NCBI GenBank assembly: GCA_018691345.1 | Contig: JABGTJ010000115.1 | Coordinates: 1 to 44,850 of the forward strand | DNA length: 44,850 nt | Source of the DNA: Methanobacteriota archaeon | GTDB taxonomy: Archaea > Thermoplasmatota > Poseidoniia > Poseidoniales > Poseidoniaceae | Direction of reading: 5' to 3' | Shown: piece after piece, positions 17,801 through 28,400 of the stretch | How the letters are laid out: each line of letters begins with the position of its first letter | How positions within the stretch are numbered: the first letter of the stretch is position 1 | The notes under the pieces: generated by a model | What the model saw: the letters and a program-made list of their open reading frames with translations, nothing else | The model's database searches: none | Told to the model about the DNA's origin: nothing | Program-made: the position numbers and the translations under genes

Positions 17801-17901
17801 TCACTGGTTTGGAGATAGCCGGAAAAACCGACGAAAAGCGAGCCAAAAATCAATGTAGAGATGATTGCGGCATAGGCCATTTGGTTGTGATTAAGAGACA
17901 T
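14818..17901 (-). CDS. Large acidic surface protein with more than 20 thrombospondin type-3-like Ca-binding motifs
   Basis: N-terminal membrane signal MSLNHNQMAYAAIISTLIFGSLFVGF; many DTDxDGxxDGWE units (DTDGDGMPDGFE, DTDADGLSDYDE, DTDSDGMLDGWE). Start likely 17901; ORF extends to 17919. Confidence 0.8.
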   Translation of the reverse strand: MSLNHNQMAYAAIISTLIFGSLFVGFSGYLQTSEGVGGFESAAEEDLIGTGTSVSAALDTDGDGLSDLLESTQYGTDPQLADTDFDGMSDGWEVANGLNPLDNGESEDLDQDSSNNDNTDEANIENETDSWPDPEQGPNGDPDNDGLTNQQEQELKTDPQRSDTDNDGLNDLWESKYTQTVQTPGGDVLLFNPLNGNWDCLLLDQAMEETLSTFYDSSDSLPSWDQLANPSGAHSCDMILDTDEDGLPNFQEETYGTNPNARDSDMDLLDDIVEIGNLTSILSTGVGENCNIPLLDPITRSSPFAGVENSWFLMDMDGDGLLNGPSDWDTDGDGMPDGFEFCYSNVNDHPQNDVSKTLNPANSSDGYGDWDEDGLNNYEEYQVANLFGATNFTSPWRLDTDIDGMPDGWESTNGLHPRDGSNGNLDPDHDGWDVDGDGGVFYSTLDSTTIVVGIDVLKDQWVEANETVARGQITLAGGQKQTIAMLAPVSGYVYQIDVSVGQAIESRLFQWMEIVEPEEQFTNLMEYNARDRNGDGIVDGRSTDPLNPDTDGDNLLDGIEVMGWEILVVNNGVVKTWVTSDPGLFDTDADGLSDYDEFANVCAGGSNASNPDTDGDGELDQIEALTGYSWEGVAYFTSPCMFDTDNDGLEDGEEVIAGKDNFLTHANNSDTDNDSLVDGNEVLFVPRPFQNPTNPLLNDTDSDGMLDGWEMQVKSAEQNTNSHSLWVATSSWQRPGCVASQNNDCSMEAGGYVWQNNLGGFIIEKKYEVSEMNLTGFSMPVNSLCDCNGRWALDPSLDSLKDDTFDVDNDSLPNSAEAPDKWNTNPVDDDTDSDNLPDGWEVYYSRLALENGLVDEGASDAYGARGVMDPSMPDSDLDGIMDGDEDPDRDGLNRSGLIKKYCSGYNDSTNSDCNIDPDTPDGKRFYDNLENYTNFEEKENGTNPITNDSDGDQWNDGPEVYYQDHDDDGMATGWEFHFQFDPDDPADRMIDTDGDGHVNYCEFKWDTNPRNPTSFPGQGELCDPFAQ
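16350..16550 (-). other. Biotinyl/lipoyl-like (barrel-sandwich hybrid) segment inside the TSP3 protein
   Basis: QKQTIAMLAPVSGYVYQIDVSVGQAIESRLFQWMEIVEPEE resembles AP.SG.V..I.V..GQ.V..G..L..I of HlyD/lipoyl-like domains; no obvious lipoylated/biotinylated Lys. Confidence 0.5.
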
Positions 17902-18015
17902 TTCATACACCACGCACATCAGTGCAACTTTACCGACTTGGTGTATGGGTTATAGACCTTAACTCTCGATGTGCCATACTCGATGACGAAGAACGGAGAA
18001 GAAGAAGAAAAGAAA

Positions 18016-19089
18016 TCACTCTACATAGGACAAGAGTGATGTTATTTTAACGGACCAATTCTGACCTTTCGATTGAACATGGACCTTGGCTCTGCGACCA
18101 TGACCACGTTGCCAGAATGAATACAAATAACCGACCAAGAGAGGGAATTGAGGGCAAGGTTTGAGTTCAAACTCAATACCACCCTGGGCATCTAAACTCC
18201 GTAGTTGAACCGGTTTTCCGAACCCGAATGGTTTGAGGTAAGCATCGCCAAGTTGATTCCAACTGTCCAAGTCTTGAATGTAAATCGGTTGTTCGCTCTG
18301 AGATACCAACTCATTGACCGCCATGGCTGATAAAATGAGTGGAACTTGCAATTGTGAATTTATTCCACCATCAAATTCCCAGCTTTCCAGCCAACTTGGT
18401 CGAAGTTGAATTCCCTGCGCAACCATGGTTTCGAAGAAACGTGAAAAAAGTCCGCTTGGTAGAAGGCAACACCGTTCGCCTGCATGCGTCCAACCGTGTT
18501 GGACCGTTTGCAAATCAAGGTGAAGAGGCGAACCGATTGTTTCATTGTTCGACGGAGAATCCCAACAAAGTGTCGGGCTTGACGGCGCTGGAGTAAAGAT
18601 TCGCTGAACATCTACCAAGTCGAGATGGATTTGGTTATTTGTTGTCTGACTCCACTGAACTTTTTTTCGTTTATGGCTGATGTTTTCGCTGGCAGCCAGT
18701 GCAAAACCACTGCACAAAGGTCCCATCAGATGTGAATAAACTACAGATTTCGTAAGGTCAAACGAGCCCCAACCCATCACCTCCCAACGTTGGGAAAGTT
18801 TCGTCCGTTGGCGGCTCGATTTGCGAAACCAACCGACTTCAAAAAAAGAGTTGTTCAAAAGGAAATTTTCCTCTTCGTCTGCTGCTGCATTCAGTAATTT
18901 ACGGCCAAGTGGGGCTCCAGAAAAGGTCTCAAAAGCGAGCCACCACCGGTGGAAGTCGACAAGATTCCAAACCATCCACCCATTTCCATTCGAATCGGAA
19001 ATAGAACCATCGTTCATGCATTGAAAATTGTCCCTAATCCGAATCAAAACAGACCGTTCGGATTCCTTCGATTTGTCATCAAGGGGCAT
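18016..19089 (-). CDS. Hypothetical protein
   Basis: 357-aa ORF, 9 bp from glyA, co-directional; no recognised domain. Confidence 0.65.
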   Translation of the reverse strand: MPLDDKSKESERSVLIRIRDNFQCMNDGSISDSNGNGWMVWNLVDFHRWWLAFETFSGAPLGRKLLNAAADEEENFLLNNSFFEVGWFRKSSRQRTKLSQRWEVMGWGSFDLTKSVVYSHLMGPLCSGFALAASENISHKRKKVQWSQTTNNQIHLDLVDVQRIFTPAPSSPTLCWDSPSNNETIGSPLHLDLQTVQHGWTHAGERCCLLPSGLFSRFFETMVAQGIQLRPSWLESWEFDGGINSQLQVPLILSAMAVNELVSQSEQPIYIQDLDSWNQLGDAYLKPFGFGKPVQLRSLDAQGGIEFELKPCPQFPLLVGYLYSFWQRGHGRRAKVHVQSKGQNWSVKITSLLSYVE

Positions 19090-19098
19090 GCAAGACCC

Positions 19099-20457
19099 TC
19101 AAAATGGATATCCAGTGACTTTTTCTTCATTGAAACAATACCGGATGGTTTGGTAATTTGATTTGAGCTGCGCCACATCCTTCTTGACGGACGAAGGGTC
19201 GTCCGAATGCAACAGAACTCGTGCATAAAGTCGAGCGACTTCTTGCATTTCTAAAACGCCCATGCCAACTCGTGTCAGTTCTTGTACGCCAAGACGCAAA
19301 CCAGATGGTGTCATCGCCTTGGTATCGCCAGGAAGCATGTTCATGTTGGTGATAATACCAGCATCCTCCAACAATTGTGCCGCCTTAGCGCCTGCGCCTG
19401 AGTCAGTGGAACCGTGTCGGGTCAAGACTTGATGGGATGCTGTGTAACCGCGAGATTCAGCCAAAACGTCGAAACCTTCTGCTGCAAGTGCTGAAGCGAA
19501 TGCTTGCGCATTGCGTACGATATCTTGAGCATATGCCGCACCGTATTCTTCAAACTCAGCCAATGCAACAACTTTGCCAGCAACATGGTGAAGATGGTAT
19601 GAAGAACAAACTCCGGGGAACACTGCCGTGTTAAGTTTACGTTGGAATTTTGGATCATCGCTGGATGAGAGAAGAAAGCCTCCCTGAGGTCCAGGGAATG
19701 TCTTGTGTGAAGAACCAGTCATAACATCAGCCCCTTCTCTTAAGGGATCTTGGAAAACCCCACCCGCAATGAGACCCAAAACGTGAGCACCATCGTACAT
19801 AACAGTCGAATCAACTTCATGAGCTGCATCAGCAATTTCACGAAGTGGCGTAGGGAACAAAAACACGGATTGTCCGATGAGAGAAACTTTTGGTTTTACC
19901 TCTCGGATGAGAGCACACGCTCCGTCAATATCCGGTTCCATCCGTTCTTCATCCCATGGATACGTCGACAAATCTAAGTCTCTTAGACCGACTGCACCCA
20001 TGCGGGCGTGAGAGATGTGGCCACCGTCAGCAGTTGATACTGCCGTGATCTTGTCGCCAGGCTTTGCCAACGCTTTCAGTGCAGCAATGTTGGATACCGT
20101 TCCTGAAGTGGATTGGATGTTAGCGAACGGTGCATTGAAAACGGATTGAGCCAACTCGATACCCATACTTTCGATGGTGTCAAAATCGTCACATCCCTGA
20201 TAGTAACGCTTGCCTGGCAATCCTTCAGCGTATCGCCCATGCAAGTCACTGGCAACAATCTTCTGAACCATGGGTGAAACAATGTTCTCAGATGCTATCA
20301 TCCCAAGTCCGTTTCGGTAAAGATTACCACTCGCTGCAGTTGCACTGAGCACTGCGTTGGCTTTCGATAATGTTGTGTTGCTAGGGGCCCAGGAACCACG
20401 TTCGCGCTGCATGAAGTTGGCTTGCGAAGTCGGTCTTTGAACCCATTGATTGAGCAC
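19099..20457 (-). CDS. glyA: Serine hydroxymethyltransferase
   Basis: LGMIASENIVSP, HGRYAEGLPGKRYYQGCDDFDTIE, VMYDGAHVLGLIAGG, PLP-lysine region TGSSHKTFPGPQGGFLLS. Confidence 0.95.
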   Translation of the reverse strand: MLNQWVQRPTSQANFMQRERGSWAPSNTTLSKANAVLSATAASGNLYRNGLGMIASENIVSPMVQKIVASDLHGRYAEGLPGKRYYQGCDDFDTIESMGIELAQSVFNAPFANIQSTSGTVSNIAALKALAKPGDKITAVSTADGGHISHARMGAVGLRDLDLSTYPWDEERMEPDIDGACALIREVKPKVSLIGQSVFLFPTPLREIADAAHEVDSTVMYDGAHVLGLIAGGVFQDPLREGADVMTGSSHKTFPGPQGGFLLSSSDDPKFQRKLNTAVFPGVCSSYHLHHVAGKVVALAEFEEYGAAYAQDIVRNAQAFASALAAEGFDVLAESRGYTASHQVLTRHGSTDSGAGAKAAQLLEDAGIITNMNMLPGDTKAMTPSGLRLGVQELTRVGMGVLEMQEVARLYARVLLHSDDPSSVKKDVAQLKSNYQTIRYCFNEEKVTGYPF

Positions 20458-20462
20458 TATGG

Positions 20463-23400
20463 CTAATCAAACGAGAGAAGATCGTCATCGGACTCCTTGG
20501 TTCCGGACCGATTCGGGCCCGGACGAACGTTTGGACCGATCGCCTTTGAACCAACACGTAGGTCCTTAACAGGTGAATTCAGGCGTTGTTTCCGTTCAGA
20601 GACGCGAGTGTTCTGGGGAATACCTCGTTGAGACAAATTGACATTCGAAACTTTACGTGATTGTCCTGGTGCAGAAGCGACTGGCTTACCTGGCCGTCCA
20701 GATTTTTTCTGAATGCATTGCTGGCGACCACGGTAAGCAACAGCGCCAATCAAACGCTCAAGAACTGGGATTTCGGCTCCATCCTCTTTCGGGCGTTTAA
20801 GCCACCAACCTTCACCAAGCGGCTGCAAGCGAGGTGGACGTGATTTTGACATCAATTTCGCTTGTCGTTGCAAGCGGGCCTTAACAGATTTCTCAGAGTC
20901 TTTTGGTAATCGTTCTGACATCCAGCCAGGCAATCCAAGGTCCAACACAACTCCATTGACCGTTACGAGCATTCCCGAGAGCAATAGATGCGTTCCGACT
21001 GGAATATTCGAGCGTTCGGGTGAAACTTTGAAACGTTTCATTCGCTTTGCATAGGCAATCATTGCCTTTTGGTCGCGATGGCGTATGACACGACGTTGCT
21101 GACGTGAAAACCTTCGACCACCAAATTGAATCATCGTGAGCGTGAGTACAATCACAATTCCCTGTGCTTGACCGATTTCTTGTGAGATATATATTCCGAG
21201 TACAAGCCAACATGGGAGCAGAACAAGCCAGTTGAAAACTGTAGATAGTATGCTGTCTCGATAAATAGGAGGCATTCCACGTCGAGATGCTTCATGGGCG
21301 ACAACCATGACGTTCGCACTTATTGCTTCATCCATCCCACCCTTGACCATGAGGCCAGCGACCGAATTCACTGGAGCAGAGTTGATCCATTTCTTCATCT
21401 TCTTACCTTTGCCAACAGCGAGTGCCACTTCAATCTCTTCTTCATCACCGACTTGACCTAATATACTGCTAAGGGCCAATACTCGAGGGTCTTGACCGTC
21501 GCTTTCCTTGAGTTCAGTGAGGATTGAACGGGCGCTGTGCCAATCGCCTTTGTCGATCAAGCACAGTGCTGCCGCAATACGTGGTCGAACGCCAGTGGGT
21601 TCCTCGCGTATGAGTTTGAGTGACAGTGCCAAAGCATCGTCATGCTTTCGCTGTGCACGCATGAGAGAGACCATCGAGAGTTGTGAGACGCGCGTGAGGC
21701 GGTCGTTATGTATCGAATCGTCGTTCGGAGATGGAAGCCATCCACGCATCATTCGCATGAGTGCTTGTAAATGGTCAATGCAGGAATTGTTCTCCCAATC
21801 CCAAAAGTCGTCTTCGGTAACCATGCCTTGCCAAGGATCCATCCATTCACAGACAAATGCAAGAAGTTCCGGTTCATCGTAGCCTTCTGGCTGTTGCAGT
21901 CCATGCAGCGCCTCTCGTGCAGCATCGAGTCTACGCGAAGCCATATGCCCAGTCGCAATGACCATACGGGCAATGTCGTCGTCTCCGCCGCCTTGCGCAA
22001 GAACTTTCTTTGCTTCTTCAATAGCTTTGGGCCAAAGTCCTCGTAGGGCTAACTCCCACATTTTGGCTCGGGCCTTTTCATGTCGGACAAGTGCTGCATC
22101 CCCCGAAATAGAGCGGCGCTGGAACTGAATGAGGCCGTCTAAGTCTTCCTTAATCGCTGCCTCGTCAACCAACTCTCGCATCCAGTCGCCACCGGCGAAT
22201 TTGACTGCACCTTCTCTACGTTCGTCAGGGTTCAAATCAAATCGAAGTTTGAGTAATGGAGAGTATCGAATGATGGAAAGTAGCCATGTGAAGAGGAAAA
22301 TTGCCTGTCCGAACCCAATAAACATCCATGTGGTCAACAATCTGTTTCCTTCATCGAAACCTCGGGCTTCAAGCCATGGGGTAAATGGCATCAAATCTCC
22401 GAATTCTTTGTAACACACCAAGACCAGGAGCAGAACGGTATATCCTGAAAAACCAGCAAATGCAAAAGTCAATTGGCGGTTTTGTGCTTTAACTTCAGTA
22501 CGGATTTCACGGGGAGAATCCAATGTGACACCAAACAGTCCACCAAAGGATTGCCCCCCCAAAATCAGGTTACGAGTAAGTTCAAATATGAATGCTAGAC
22601 CAACAATTGCGATGTTTAGAGAAAGGTAAAGTGAAAGAAATTGCGGTAGAGCCTTGATGAATTGCCATTTGAACAACAATTCGGATATCAAGTCGATTCG
22701 AGTGTAGAGTGAATGACCAATAATACCACCATAATTCAGTACCTCTGAAGCGTTATCTGGATTATTAAAAAGAACGTAGAACACGGTGACAATACCGTTC
22801 AGTGCAGTGACTGGCATAGTGAGGAGGAAGAAGACAAGAATCAACGAAAACAATCGGTTAAAGAAACGAGGTTTCGAAGGATCTATTGGATTTGCCCGAC
22901 CGTTTGCAGTTCGCCATTTATTGATGATGAGCATGTTCCAAGAAGCACCCATGATACGCCCATAAGCCATAATTGTTGGAGACATAAACGTCAGCATTCC
23001 TGCTGCCAACCATACCGGTGACAGGGTATTGTCAGTGCTTAATTGTATACCATAAAGCAATGTAGCAATGGTCACACCAATTAGAATAAGCAGAATTGTA
23101 AGCCGACGAAGTAAGCTTGTAACTAAACCTGCTTTTTTGCCGTTTGATTGGAAAAAACGCAGTTGTGTGCTCAAGGTCTCCCAGGGAGAGATGAGCACGG
23201 GGATAATAATGAGTACACCTGCTACAACCAGATTAGGTCTGTAGTAAATTTCAGCTTCGAACATCAATTCACCAATAAGAATCAAGACGCCCGTCATACC
23301 CATCATGTACAGGCCAATTCCATATTTTACATTTCCAAGGAGCTCTCGGGCATCCGATATGTTTCCTGTGATTTTGTGAACTTCGTACAAGTCATCGTCA

Positions 23401-23633
23401 ATCTCAAAGGCAACTTGTAAATTTGCTAATTGCGTCGGAATAAACCAACGCCAAACTGGAACTGCAATGGAAAAAGCAATCAAAATCGGATAATAGTACC
23501 TGATTTGAAAATCTGTAGCATCAGCGATTTGAACAGCAGATGCAGGCTGGGTGAATAAAAATGTGATCAGCGCTGACCATATGAGGATGTGAAGCCTCTT
23601 TCGGTTGTGGCGCATGTGCTTTCGTATCAACAC
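20463..23633 (-). CDS. Large polytopic membrane protein with TPR-like region and basic C-terminal tail
   Basis: 1056 aa: N-terminal signal/TM, multiple hydrophobic segments in the first half, helical repeat-like region (REEPTGVRPRIAAALCLIDKGDWHSARSILTELKE), two further TMs, basic low-complexity tail. Confidence 0.72.
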   Translation of the reverse strand: MLIRKHMRHNRKRLHILIWSALITFLFTQPASAVQIADATDFQIRYYYPILIAFSIAVPVWRWFIPTQLANLQVAFEIDDDLYEVHKITGNISDARELLGNVKYGIGLYMMGMTGVLILIGELMFEAEIYYRPNLVVAGVLIIIPVLISPWETLSTQLRFFQSNGKKAGLVTSLLRRLTILLILIGVTIATLLYGIQLSTDNTLSPVWLAAGMLTFMSPTIMAYGRIMGASWNMLIINKWRTANGRANPIDPSKPRFFNRLFSLILVFFLLTMPVTALNGIVTVFYVLFNNPDNASEVLNYGGIIGHSLYTRIDLISELLFKWQFIKALPQFLSLYLSLNIAIVGLAFIFELTRNLILGGQSFGGLFGVTLDSPREIRTEVKAQNRQLTFAFAGFSGYTVLLLVLVCYKEFGDLMPFTPWLEARGFDEGNRLLTTWMFIGFGQAIFLFTWLLSIIRYSPLLKLRFDLNPDERREGAVKFAGGDWMRELVDEAAIKEDLDGLIQFQRRSISGDAALVRHEKARAKMWELALRGLWPKAIEEAKKVLAQGGGDDDIARMVIATGHMASRRLDAAREALHGLQQPEGYDEPELLAFVCEWMDPWQGMVTEDDFWDWENNSCIDHLQALMRMMRGWLPSPNDDSIHNDRLTRVSQLSMVSLMRAQRKHDDALALSLKLIREEPTGVRPRIAAALCLIDKGDWHSARSILTELKESDGQDPRVLALSSILGQVGDEEEIEVALAVGKGKKMKKWINSAPVNSVAGLMVKGGMDEAISANVMVVAHEASRRGMPPIYRDSILSTVFNWLVLLPCWLVLGIYISQEIGQAQGIVIVLTLTMIQFGGRRFSRQQRRVIRHRDQKAMIAYAKRMKRFKVSPERSNIPVGTHLLLSGMLVTVNGVVLDLGLPGWMSERLPKDSEKSVKARLQRQAKLMSKSRPPRLQPLGEGWWLKRPKEDGAEIPVLERLIGAVAYRGRQQCIQKKSGRPGKPVASAPGQSRKVSNVNLSQRGIPQNTRVSERKQRLNSPVKDLRVGSKAIGPNVRPGPNRSGTKESDDDLLSFD

Positions 23634-23663
23634 TCAGTCATCAAGTCATCGCCGAAATGTGGT

Positions 23664-24881
23664 CTAAGACCTCCGATGACGTAACAAAAACGATTCAATA
23701 CGATTGAATGCTTCGTTCAACACCCCTTCATCCGGTAGATACACAATTCGGAAATGACCTTTTCCAAGTACAGGTGAAAAACCGCTACCATGAACGACGA
23801 GAACGTGCTCCTCATGGAGCAAATCCAATACAAATTGCTTGTCGTCGTTTGCCCATTTCTCATCTAAAAGTCGAACGAACATGTAGAAGGCTCCACCGGA
23901 AGATTGGACTTCAAGACCCTCGATTTGTGATATGCGTTCAACACAAACATCTCGTTGGTGTACGACTTTTTCTGCGTATGCCTCCATCCAGGTTCGATCC
24001 GATTCAAGACCAGCAAGATATCCAAGTTGCGCCGGTGTAGAGGCGCAGAGTCGAGAGCGTAGCATTCTCTCAATGCCGTCTCGGACATTCAATAATCGGT
24101 TCGTCGGGTCATGTACAGCAAGATAGCCGATTCTCCATCCTGGGGCGTAATAGACCTTCGAAACACCGTTGAGAGTGATTACAGGGACTTCCTTTGAGAG
24201 ACTTGCTACACTCTTTTGGAGACCAGTGAAATCAAGTCCGTCATAGATTTCGTCGGCCACAATCATACAATTCGGCCACTTTCTGGCGATGCCGAGAAGT
24301 TGCTCAATTTCCTCTTGCCCAGCCACACTTCCACAAGGATTGTTTGGATTAATGAGGACTAAAAGTCGAACAGAGGAATCCATTTTCGACTCAATGTCGG
24401 ACAAATCAATTTTCCACCCGTTATCCGGTTGTAATTTGTATTCGATGGTTTTGGCACCGTACATCTGAGGATAGGCCATGTAAGGTGGGTAGTGGGGGCC
24501 AGGAGCGAGTACCTTGTCTCCTTCAGTCAAAACCGATGCAAAAAGAATCTGCAGAGCTTCAGTCACCCCGTGACACACGTAAACATCTGAGGGCTGAGCA
24601 TCCCAACCCTTCCTGTTTTCATCGTGTGCAATGGCTCTACGAAGTTCGTGGATTCCGTACGAATGTGAATAGCCATTTTTACCATCTTGAAGTGCTTTAA
24701 CGTATGCATCAACCATGTGCTGCGGTGTAGGAAGACCTGGATACGCAATGGGATCACCAATGTTCAATTTGAGTATTTCATGGCCTTGCTCTTCAAGAGC
24801 GAGTGCTGGAACAACTACATCTCGTATTGCATACTCAATGTTCGATGCCCGAGGTGCCACTGGAAATTGATTGTCAGCCAT
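23664..24881 (-). CDS. Class I/II pyridoxal-phosphate aminotransferase (alanine/aspartate aminotransferase-like)
   Basis: KLNIGDPIAYPGLPTPQHM, LVLINPNNPCGSVAGQEE, MIVADEIYDGLDF, LNGVSKVYYAPGWRIGYL. Confidence 0.92.
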   Translation of the reverse strand: MADNQFPVAPRASNIEYAIRDVVVPALALEEQGHEILKLNIGDPIAYPGLPTPQHMVDAYVKALQDGKNGYSHSYGIHELRRAIAHDENRKGWDAQPSDVYVCHGVTEALQILFASVLTEGDKVLAPGPHYPPYMAYPQMYGAKTIEYKLQPDNGWKIDLSDIESKMDSSVRLLVLINPNNPCGSVAGQEEIEQLLGIARKWPNCMIVADEIYDGLDFTGLQKSVASLSKEVPVITLNGVSKVYYAPGWRIGYLAVHDPTNRLLNVRDGIERMLRSRLCASTPAQLGYLAGLESDRTWMEAYAEKVVHQRDVCVERISQIEGLEVQSSGGAFYMFVRLLDEKWANDDKQFVLDLLHEEHVLVVHGSGFSPVLGKGHFRIVYLPDEGVLNEAFNRIESFLLRHRRS

Positions 24882-24897
24882 ACATTCGCCACCTCAA

Positions 24898-25383
24898 TTA
24901 TAATTCATTCAATTGTTCTCGAGAATATCCGCCCATACGTAGTACTTCATCGAAATCAACTTCATCAACGGATTGAACCGAAAGACGTTGTCCTTTACGG
25001 ACAAGAAGCATGTTCTCACAAGAAGGGTTGTTACGAACTTCTTCAAGCGGTACGATGTTGGGCAAAGCAACAACTGCCTCAATATCAACCATCATCCAGC
25101 GAGGGTTTTCCGGACTGGCTTTCGGGTCGAAATATTTCGAGGTCGAGTCTTGAGCCGTATGGTCTGGGTATCCTTCACGGCTCACACGAGCAATTCCAAC
25201 AATGTGTGGTGGTTTGAAGTTAGAATGGTAAAACAAGACAAAATCGTCTTTTTTCATATCATCTCTCATCATGTTTCGAGCCTGATAGTTTCGGACCCCA
25301 TCCCAGTGCGTCGAACCATCGACTACGAGTTGTTCAAAAGGGTAGACATGGGGTTCCGATTTCATCAACCAGTAGTTGACCAT
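24898..25383 (-). CDS. EVE domain-containing protein (thymocyte nuclear protein 1-like)
   Basis: VNYWLMKSEPHVYPFEQL...THWDGVRNYQARNMMRDDMKKDDFVLFYHSNFKPPHIVGIARV. Start at 25383 avoids overlap with the RND gene. Confidence 0.88.
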   Translation of the reverse strand: MVNYWLMKSEPHVYPFEQLVVDGSTHWDGVRNYQARNMMRDDMKKDDFVLFYHSNFKPPHIVGIARVSREGYPDHTAQDSTSKYFDPKASPENPRWMMVDIEAVVALPNIVPLEEVRNNPSCENMLLVRKGQRLSVQSVDEVDFDEVLRMGGYSREQLNEL

Positions 25384-25420
25384 GGCAATCCCAAGCGGTG
25401 GAGACTCTTTGTATTGTTGC

Positions 25421-28400
25421 TCACCAAGCATCGATGACATCATCGGCAAGCGCAGCATCAAGCACATCTACATCGAGAACTTTAGCTTTGCCGAGACCCA
25501 ATCGCTTCGCCATTGAGGTACGTCCACCAACAGCGCCTAACCCGGCTTTTTCGAGGGTGACAAAAATGGCAGGTAACAAGATGAGTGCACTTGCAGCAGC
25601 AACCCATAAGAGAATGAGTATGACGGTAATAAACGGACGTATGGCTTCAATTGGAATACCATATGCAGTAACCATTCCAAGAGTCGTTACCACCGCAGCT
25701 TCAAGCAAAGACATACCTGTACCTATCGCAGCACTGCGAATTGCCTCAATACCTCCCCCAAGTTCTCGTATACGGTTGGATATGTGAATCGAAAAGTCGA
25801 CACCAACTCCTACGAGAATGGAACCAATCATGACGGTTACCAAGGATAGGTCGACATCCATCCTCCACATTACCAGCCACTGCAAAGCCACTGTAGCGAT
25901 GACCGGAGAAGTGGTCCAAATAGAATATCTGATGTCCTTGAAAACGATAGCGAGGGTGATGAGGGTTAGAATAACTGCAAAACCAAGTGATGTCCATTGG
26001 GAGCCGACAATGAGTTTGTTGACTTCGATTGTGGTTGGTGCCACACCGGTCAATTCTGTTGCATAATTGCCCGGTTCAGTTCCGGTAAATGTTTTCGTAT
26101 GGCCATTAATGGCCTCTACGTTCGAGGAAGTATCTGCAACCGGGAGATACGGCATATCGACCAAAATTAAGCTCCTGTCAAAGTCTTCGCTGATGAATAT
26201 TCCACGGGTTTCATCGGTGATCGATGAGTAAAATACGTTCAGGAGAAATACTTCACTCTGACGCGAAGCGGGCAAACCGTATGCGTCAGGTGACGTAAGT
26301 AAATCCCAAAACGATGCATCTTGAGTCACTGTACTGTCGAGAAGTATACTTGCTGTGTCCTTGACGTCCTGATTCAAAAACGGTAACGATTGCACGAATT
26401 CGCTGCATCCAACACATTCGACGGTCGGAGCGATACCAGATGACTTCATCAGGAACACAATTGACACTGCAGTGGTGTCATCTACATCATTCATCAGCCC
26501 TTCTAAGGTGTCGATTTGACGTAAATTCTCTGCAGGATCTTGTTGAGATACCTCAATCGAAGTATCTCCGGTTAAGTTTGCTTGAATAAGTACCATTCCG
26601 AGTTGCCCCGAATTGAATTCATTGCTGTAGTTGTCCATGGATTGAACCGATGGCTCATCGTAGGGTGCCATTTTCAACATGTCAATATTTTCTTCAACAT
26701 TGGCTTGACCGTATGTTGCTGAGATGACCATCAGGAATAGGAACACACCGATAACTGCACGGTTGTACTTTACTGGTACTTCGACTAAGAGTTGGAATGG
26801 TTTCAATGGAGGATGTTTCGGCTTGCGTAAATCAAGCAGGAGGGTTAAGTTTGGAACCATGAACATTGTGAGAACATAAACGACAACAATTCCACCCGAA
26901 AGAGCAATTCCAACGGTTTGAATTGGGGCCATTGGCGTAAACACGAGCGATACGAACCCGATAATCGTCGTGACAGCCGATAAGAATACTGCTTTCCCAG
27001 TCGATGACAACGCCCCACGCATCTTTTCTGCTTTCGTTCCGGCCTCTTCGGCGTAACGGTTGGTAATGTGTAACCCATAGGAGACGCCAAGCGCCAGTAA
27101 AATTGGCCCAACAATAATGACCGTCATCGTCACTTCGTAATTTGACCAACCAATAATCCCTAGCGTCCAAAACACTGCACATAGCGTTGGAAGACCGGCA
27201 ATGGTGACGACCTTCAAGCCTTGAAGTGGGCGGAAACCAGTGAGACCAGTTTGCAATACATCGCAGTGGAAGACAAAGAGACCCAATGCAACCCAAACCA
27301 CTGCGAGTGGGAAAATATCCCAGAACATATCGAAAGTACGTTCTGTAACAGCATTGGTGATTGGAACCGGGCCGGTGAGTGTCATTTTGAGATCAAGAGT
27401 TTTGACACCCCGTTCTTTTTGCTCATCAGTTAATGCGTCGGCACTCCAGATGCATGTGCCTTCTCCCGAAACAGGGCTGCCATCTGCCTCGAACAAACAC
27501 GGGCGCTCAAGTGTAGAGATTCGAGTGATGTTTTCTGATGTGCTGCGAATAACTTCCTTCGATGAAACATCATCCGATACTGCAACTGCCATGATTGCTC
27601 GATCCAACACACCATCAGGTCCGCCTTCTTCACCGCCCGAAACGTCACGGGCTAATTTATCAAGCCCCGGTGTTGCATCGCCATTGTCCTCATACATCTC
27701 TGCGATGACGAGATTAATGGTAGTTTGAGAGGGAATCTCATAACTACCGCCGAACTGATCGTCCGTCAGAGCAAGTGCGTCGTTGAGTTCAGAGGCTGCA
27801 TTCGCTGAGAGACAGTCATCTTGGCCTAGACCACAGCCTAACTGTCCCAATTCAGTAATGAAGGCCTCTCGTATTCGTGGGGCACTTGAATTCACTTCTT
27901 TCAATACAGTAGAGAGCGATAAAATGTAAATCACCGTATCGTTTTCTGCAACACCGTTAACAGTGCATTCAAAGGCTGAAATGCATGGATTCAACTGGTT
28001 TTCAACGAAACTAATTTCTTGGAGTATGCGTTGGTCGGTAATGTTACGACCGTCCCCGAGTTCGATGTAGACTACCATGACGTTCGTGGACCAATCTTCT
28101 TCCACGAGCTTCAAGAGTTTCCCGACCTTACTCCCCTCTGGAAGATACACTTCGAGGTCACCGTTGACGTTGAGGTCTGTTTCATTCGGGTCATCATCGA
28201 ATTGAGTCAGGTAGCGGTCGTAGAAACCGGAGTGACTCACAAAAAATAAGGTCATCAGCAAGAAGAAGACGACGGTTGCCAGTGGGAAACGGGTAATTGC
28301 ACCAATAGCACCGTGCTTCTGCCATTCTCTTCTCAAACGTACTGGAGCATCAAGAACCGCATCAATCGCATCTTTGGTGTTGAAGTCTTTTACCCGGGCG

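Noticed and set aside
14818-17901. Regularly spaced repeats considered as a CRISPR-like array
   Set aside because: Repeats are degenerate, codon-phased and encode DxDxDG motifs; there are no identical direct repeats with unique spacers and no cas genes.
17960-17990. Short direct repeat CTCGATG x2 upstream of the giant TSP3 gene
   Set aside because: Seven-nucleotide repeat, only two copies; too short to distinguish from chance.
24687-25217. 176-aa plus-strand ORF
   Set aside because: Antisense to the aminotransferase and EVE-domain genes, both strongly supported.
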